Positions 59,068 to 64,000 of a stretch of DNA of 64,000 nucleotides are shown piece after piece. The position numbers were made by a program, and so were the translations under genes. Within the stretch, counting starts at the first letter, position 1. Each line of letters starts with the position of its first letter. Origin of the DNA: Hemibagrus wyckioides (lineage: Eukaryota > Chordata > Actinopteri > Siluriformes > Bagridae); the NCBI RefSeq assembly GCF_019097595.1, contig NC_080723.1, positions 11,144,011 to 11,208,010 of the forward strand, given 5' to 3'. Under the pieces are notes generated by a model. It made no database searches, was not told where the DNA came from, and saw nothing but the letters and a program-made list of their open reading frames with translations.

Positions 59068-59640
59068 TCAGTCAGTCAGCCTATCCAGTGGGATCAGTGG
59101 GACCGGAGGGTCAGTTGTAGAAGACGGGACCTCAGGTTCCTGAGGAGAAGTTGGAGAGTAATCAGTGGGAGAAACTGGAGGCGAATAGACAGGAGAAGGT
59201 TGGGGAATATCGTGAATACTGTAAGGCAAAGGCGCAAATCCAGGAGAACGTTGGGGAACGTCAGGGGAACTAGGAGGTGAAGAGGAGTCAGAGGAAGAAT
59301 CATCAGAGGAGATCTCAACAGGGAAATCCTCAGTCTGGACGCCTTGAGAGGTGGTGCATGTCCAATGCCAGTAGAACGTCTGAGTAGACTGATCACAGGT
59401 TGTGGGGTGAAATTCGGTGCTCTGATCAAGAGAGACGGTATCTCTCATAATGTGGTGAGCGAGGTGAGGAGACTCAGGAATAGTGGATTCAGATAGGTGT
59501 TCCAGGAAACCAGTAAGCTCAATGGCCAGGCAAGACAGCTGATACTGGCGATAGCGTCGCAGAGCACTCCTGGAACCTCTCCGGAAGATGACTGAGCTAG
59601 AAGGAAGAATGGGAAATGGGAAGAGATGAGTGAAGTGCAT
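59068..59640 (-). CDS. Unrecognised Ser/Pro-rich protein, 190 residues
   Basis: An ATG frame of 190 codons on the minus strand. Its N-terminal third is mixed (FRRGSRSALRRYRQYQLSCL, LTGFLEHLSES). The C-terminal half is low-complexity acidic/Ser then Ser-Pro (SSDDSSSDSSSPPSSPDVPQ, SPVSP-like repeats, SPTDYSPTSPQEPEVPSS), resembling a disordered activation-type tail. A minus-strand AATAAA lies at 59042-59047, about 20 bases past the stop. A possible 5' non-coding exon ends at a good donor ('aatgt|gtaagtat', about 59910), with an acceptor ('attacatag') just before the ATG. It lies directly upstream of the retroviral LTR, on the opposite strand. I find no known domain, and it could be a cell gene, an antisense viral frame or part of a repeat. 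Confidence 0.4.
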   Translation of the reverse strand: MHFTHLFPFPILPSSSVIFRRGSRSALRRYRQYQLSCLAIELTGFLEHLSESTIPESPHLAHHIMRDTVSLDQSTEFHPTTCDQSTQTFYWHWTCTTSQGVQTEDFPVEISSDDSSSDSSSPPSSPDVPQRSPGFAPLPYSIHDIPQPSPVYSPPVSPTDYSPTSPQEPEVPSSTTDPPVPLIPLDRLTD

Positions 59641-60037
59641 ATTGCGTGACTATGTAATCAACAAGAGAGAGCATGCACTAAGGCAAGAGGAAAACAGTGT
59701 GGGGAGTAGGCCAGGTTACTGTGACATGACAGTGGTAGGCGGCTAGGGGAGACAATAGCATTGGAATACCAGTAACCAACAGCGATGAAAAGAGGGAAGG
59801 ATATGAGCCAGCATAATGGCAAGGCTTATTTTAAAAAATAAAAATAAAACTTAGATCAAGCAGGTAGAGAAAAGTCAGAATGACATAGAGGAAGAGATCA
59901 GGATACTTACACATTGTTGTGGAGGGCAACGTGCGAGGTCAGGATGATCTGAGGAAGCAACTTAGGAGGTGGCGGTCAAATGAAGTCGATGAGGAAGTGG
60001 CGCTTAAAAGTAAGCGCTATTTTTTTTTCCTAAAAAT

Positions 60038-60508
60038 TGTTGACTTAGCCTAAAAATAAGGGGAACTGGAGAGGGGGAAAATTGATGTCATCGAGGGGAG
60101 GATTGTATTAAATTAGGGGCGGTATCGGGACAAATAAGAAAATAATGGGAAATGGTAAAACGTATGTAAATTAAGGAAGGAGGGATTAAAGTAGCCATAC
60201 ACTGAATATAATGGGAAATTGCTGGAAATATTTAAATTAGAGAAAAGGAGGCGCCATGGGGCGCCTGAGGTATAAGTAGAGGGGAACTTTTCGGGGTTTT
60301 CAGACCAGCTGCTCTCTTCAGAAATGCATGTTGTTGACTGCATGGCTGAATAAAGAAACCTGCTGACTGAGATCTTCTTTATTTTGGCTAAGTTTTTACA
60401 GTTTATTGAGTTCATTGGGTAAGATTATGGAAAGCTAAGAGAAATAGACACAATCTAAAAATTCCAGCGTGTGATATGTCCACTCGGAGGGGGCTCTGAG
60501 TTCCGACA
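60038..60508 (+). repeat. 5' LTR of an endogenous retrovirus
   Basis: Promoter and terminator signals are in LTR order: a TATA-like 'tataag' at 60271-60276 just after a GC-rich palindrome ('ggcgccatggggcgcc'), a poly(A) signal AATAAA at 60349-60354, then a U5-like stretch ending near '..ccgaca', followed within about 7 bases by a primer binding site. The 3' LTR is outside the window, so the 5' limit (TG at about 60038) is an estimate. U3 could be longer and could include the neighbouring antisense frame. Confidence 0.7.
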
Positions 60509-60515
60509 TATTTAT

Positions 60516-60533
60516 TGGTGCTGAAACCCGGGA
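60516..60533 (+). other. Retroviral primer binding site, tRNA-Phe type
   Basis: TGGTGCTGAAACCCGGGA is complementary to the 3' end of tRNA-Phe with a single mismatch (T for C at position 7). It lies immediately after the LTR. A splice-donor-like 'aaag|gtaagc' follows at about 60623/60624. Confidence 0.85.
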
Positions 60534-60819
60534 ACTTGCGTGGAGAGGCTGACGTGAGTCCGAAAACCTGAGCTAGGACCGCAACTACTACGGGCTGCAG
60601 ATTGCCGGCATCAAAACAGAAAGGTAAGCAGACACTTGTTATATTCAAAGTCTGTGTTGAATCTGTATCTGTAGCCTGAGTAGAGTGGCCCTGGGGAAGG
60701 CGCAGGCAGTTGGCCTCACGCCAAGAACTAGAGGGTGGAAAAGGCAGATGAGAACGGGCAGAGAGACGTTTTTGTTTTTTGTTTTTTTGAGGTTTTAAGG
60801 TTTCATAAGTGAATAAGTG

Positions 60820-61135
60820 TGTGCAAGAAAATTCCTGCAGGTTAAAGCAGGTGGCACAAGTGAAAATATTCCTGCAGGGTAATGCAGGTGGTATGGTAAA
60901 AATTCCTGCCGGTTGAGGCAGGTGGAATATGAGAAAATTCCTGCGCAGGTGGAATATTTGTCCCTAGATACCACTGTTGTATATGGAAAACAGGTCTGCA
61001 TGGTAGGGATGTTGGTGAGTCACTGTGGAAAACAGTATAGTTAGTTTTCGGGAATGCAGGGTTGGACCTGAGGTCGGTGTGTCACTGCAGAAAACGGGAA
61101 AAGTTTTCAGATGCAGGGTTGGACCCGAGGAAATG
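60820..61135 (+). repeat. Repeated hairpins in the retroviral leader
   Basis: Four imperfect units at about 60826-60955 each pair CCTGC with GCAGG ('attcctgcaggttaaagcag', 'attcctgcagggtaatgcag', 'attcctgccggttgaggcag', 'attcctgcgcaggtgg'). Two longer units follow (about 61015-61050 and 61080-61120) with 'gtcactg..gaaaac' and 'atgcagggttggacc'. They lie between the primer site and gag, where retroviruses keep packaging structures. Confidence 0.75.
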
Positions 61136-61532
61136 TGTTAAAGTGTTAAAGTGTTATTAATATGTTATTGTGAAATGTTGTGATATGCCTTTGTTGGGGA
61201 TGTGCTGTTAATGGAGGAAGGATTGCTGCTCGCAGCGGGTGTGTGTGTTTGGGAATTGTGTTAGGAGAAATAGAAGCAGGAGTTGGAGTAGTGGTGTGGA
61301 TGGATAGGTGATTAATGGTACTGTTATACAGATCTGTTATTACAAATACTGTTGTAAGCAGAAGCTGTGAAAATACAAGAGAGGAGGGGTAAGTAACCTC
61401 AGCAGACACACACTCACAGAAGCAGCGCATACACACACACATAGACACAGGGGAAAGCCCCATCACACAGGAGGAGAGTTGAGGCGAGAACTGAAAGTGA
61501 AAGGGTAGAGAGAATAGCAGTGGGTGTGGTGT

Positions 61533-63905
61533 ATGGCAGATTTGGCAATAGAAACAAAGGGACTAAGAACACATTTTTGGGACGAAAGAACTTACAGAGA
61601 CGTGGTTGAAAAAAGACAAACAGAACAGCAGATCTGTGATAAATTGTGGGCATTGACGGTGTTTGATAGGTTACACACATTGTGTCAACAATTTCCTGAA
61701 ATAAATTGGGTGGAACAGCTTAAGAAACTCTGGAGACCTCAAGTGTTGGGCCCATTATTACGTGCATTGGTGGCATCCACAGAGCCCCGACAGGCCCAGG
61801 TTGTAATTTCAGTGTGCGAGAGCGAGAGCAGGAGCAGATCCATTTCAGGCCAGAGGGGAAGGAAGGAAGCCCGGAAGGAAGTGAGGAAAGTCTGGCATGG
61901 GATCTAGAGCCATATAGAAGAATGGGGACGGAAACTGACATTTGGAAAGAGTATCAGATGAATCTGGAGAAAGGAAAGTACAAAGGAAAGATGGAGTGGC
62001 TGGGACAGGAAGGCAAAACAAGCACGCCCACACCCAGACATACATGGGAAAGAGGTCCACCATCAGGAGTAAATAGCGAAGAGAGCGAGCCTTTAAGGAG
62101 GAATGACCCGGGCGAATGGCAGGATGAAGGTGGGAAAGCAAGTGAAAGCATCTGCTCAAAGTGAGGAAGATGAAGAAGTGAAACTCACGCAGAAAGAAGG
62201 GCTCCACCCCGCACCTCAGAGGGGAAAACAAGGCAAGTGCAGGGAGGAGGAAAATGCAGCGGAAGTAGAAGAAGAGGAAGAGTATCACATAGCAGGGAAA
62301 GTGAGACTAATGCCATCAACGAAAGGAAAAAGAGATGGCGAGTTCCGAGAAATAAGTAAACGGATGGAAAAAATGGAGGAAAGAATGGAAGACAGCCGCT
62401 TAACAATGGAAGAACTGAAGGGGCGGACACAAACACATGTAGAAGAAGAACTAGAAGACACAAAGAAGAGACTGGAAAGGATGGAAATATATGCAACAGA
62501 GAATAAAAGTCTGCGTTGGCAAATATTGCAGAAAGTGCATGGACTAGAGCACTCACAAGGGGAGATGGCAGAGCTGAGTCGGATAAGAATGAGAGGAAGT
62601 GAAGACGAGCTGGCCCATCTCAAGCAAGAAATAAGGGAAGCATGCTGTAATCTGGAGCAAAAAATGGACGAATCCAGACAGACAATGAGAGAACTACAAA
62701 GCAAGGTATGAGGAGAGGAGAAAAGAAGAAATCAGTGCCGCCTTTGACTATGGAATTGAGATCTACTGCACAGAAACAAGGTGCAGAAGAAGTGGAGGAG
62801 GGGCCTCCAGAAGACGATGCAGAAGTAAGGGGTAACCAAATCAATGAGCAGCAGGTGGAGGCGTCCCAGATGCCAGTGATAATAAAAGGAAATGATGTGG
62901 CCTATGTCCCATGGTCATTCATGGACCTAACGGGATTAATTGGCAGACTGCCAAGTATCTGTGAAGGAGCTCAAAAATGGATCACACGGTTTGAGGAGCA
63001 AACAATGGGACAGGTACTGGCCCAGTTTGTATCAGTCTTTTGTATCAGTCATTGGGTAAGGCCAAAATGATTGAAATTTTTCACAATGTAGACACAAGGC
63101 ATGGAGAGAAGAGATGGGAGGAGCATGGGATGAAACAGTGGCAAGCCAAACCCTGTTTCGTATGATGGTGAAGAAAGCTCTTCTGGTGGAAGTCCAGGAC
63201 CAACTGGACACAGTAGTGGGACTGGCTGCAATGGCTTGGCCCACCTTCAAGGCTAATGTAATACATTATGTGGAGCTACACAGGCGGAGAGAAAGAGAAG
63301 CAAAGAAAGCAGCTGAAAGCCTGGTGATGCAGCTCCACAAGGCTCAGCTGAGTGAATTGGCCCGCAACAAACAAGAAAGTATGGAAAGGAAGAAAGAGGA
63401 GAAAAACGTAGCAAAGCAGGCAGCGGTGCTAGTGGCACAACCAGCAGCGCCCCCTGCAGCTCAACCTGCACCTCCGGTGCCACAGCCAGCAGCCATGACG
63501 CAAACTACACAAATGATCCCTCCGCAACAACTGCAACCTGCTTACTATGTGCCTCCACCACTAGTAATGTACCCCCCATTTCAACAATACCCACCCCAGA
63601 ATCGAGGATGGGGTCAGGGATGGGGGCGTGGTCGAGGAGGAGGAGCATTTCAGCAACCTTTGAGAGGAAGAGCTCCAATGAATCAAGGAGGAAGAGGATG
63701 TTGGGTATGTCAAGACCCCAGTCATCTGAAACGAGACTGTCCATATGCCTATCAACAGGAAATGGTGCCCCCAAGGGCCCAAGGAGCAAACTCGGGAGCA
63801 GGCCCCATGGGGGAAGCATTTGAGGAGGCCCAGAGAAGCCAGAGGGGGAGCTCGTGCAGTGTACCACCTCTCTGCACCCCGCTCAAGAACCCACTGTCTC
63901 AGTAA
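61533..63905 (+). pseudogene. gag: Retroviral gag, frameshifted
   Basis: Pieces in changing frames follow one another: 61533-61907 (starts MADLAIETKGLRTHFWDERT), 61814-62164, 62103-62711, 62708-63070 and 63114-63905. The first piece looks like a matrix region (FDRLHTLCQQFPEINWVEQL). The third is a long charged coiled coil (ISKRMEKMEERMEDSRLTME). The fourth has a capsid-start-like 'VPWSFMDLTGLIGRLP'. The last has a Pro/Gln-rich linker, a Gly/Arg-rich stretch (GWGQGWGRGRGGG) and one CCHC zinc knuckle (CWVCQDPSHLKRDC). A stop at 63903-63905 precedes what looks like the start of protease. This is an old, broken genomic copy. The frame changes near 62711 and 63070 could partly be spliced-out or misread positions, but decay is the simplest reading. 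Confidence 0.82.
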
Positions 63906-64000
63906 TAGTGGGAAGACAAATTCATTCATCATTCTTAATCGAAACAGGTGCAATATTTACAAGTATAGGTAAAGAAGGCTCAAAGCTCCCCCTCTCCAGT
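63906..64000 (+). pseudogene. pro: Start of retroviral protease, cut by window edge
   Basis: Directly after the gag stop the frame reads 'VGRQIHSSFLIETGA', which has the layout of the retroviral aspartic protease active site. The catalytic Asp of the usual D-T/S-G triad reads Glu here. Position after gag suits readthrough or frameshift expression in the ancestor. The rest lies outside the window. Confidence 0.6.

Noticed and set aside
61845..62704. Minus-strand frames of 120-147 codons opposite gag
   Set aside because: Phe/Leu/Ser-rich shadows of the Lys/Glu-rich gag coding strand, without start context or conservation.

Overview
The window looks like a vertebrate, almost certainly teleost, nuclear genome. 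It has intron-rich genes with GT-AG introns, dense microsatellites, many Tc1/mariner copies, L2-, CR1/Rex- and L1-type LINE remnants, a tRNA-Glu-derived SINE, and a retrovirus-like element. The number of Tc1 copies would fit a catfish-like fish, but the species cannot be read from the sequence. Most long reading frames here are transposon pieces or chance; the real genes had to be assembled exon by exon.

Three genes lie head-to-tail on the minus strand, and in each the exon phases and total length close exactly. (1) Beta-parvin (parvb) spans 2198-15399, with 13 coding exons and two alternative first exons that give products of 364 and 340 residues. (2) Histone deacetylase 10 (hdac10) spans 17850-25222, with 20 coding exons and 669 codons. 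(3) A VWA5A-type protein (VIT plus vWA domains) spans 28907-51784. It has 16 larger coding exons and, between the vWA half and the C-terminal half, an array of about 11 tiny phase-1 exons spread over 13 kb. That array, which is laced with intronic duplications and nested transposons, is the most unusual part of the window.

From 1 to 2197, 15.5 to 17.8 kb and 25.3 to 28.9 kb I see only repeats and single-copy-looking intergenic DNA. Upstream of vwa5a (52-64 kb) are a Tc1 element with very long inverted repeats (52678-54295), an unrecognised exon chain or pseudogene on the plus strand (55706-57033), an L1 remnant, an unrecognised Ser/Pro-rich 190-codon reading frame on the minus strand (59068-59640), and the 5' part of an endogenous retrovirus on the plus strand. 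The retrovirus shows an LTR, a tRNA-Phe-type primer binding site, a leader with repeated hairpins and a frameshifted gag, and it runs off the right edge.

The three host genes are not an operon and share no obvious pathway. Parvin links integrins to actin, HDAC10 is a polyamine deacetylase, and VWA5A is a poorly understood VIT/vWA protein.
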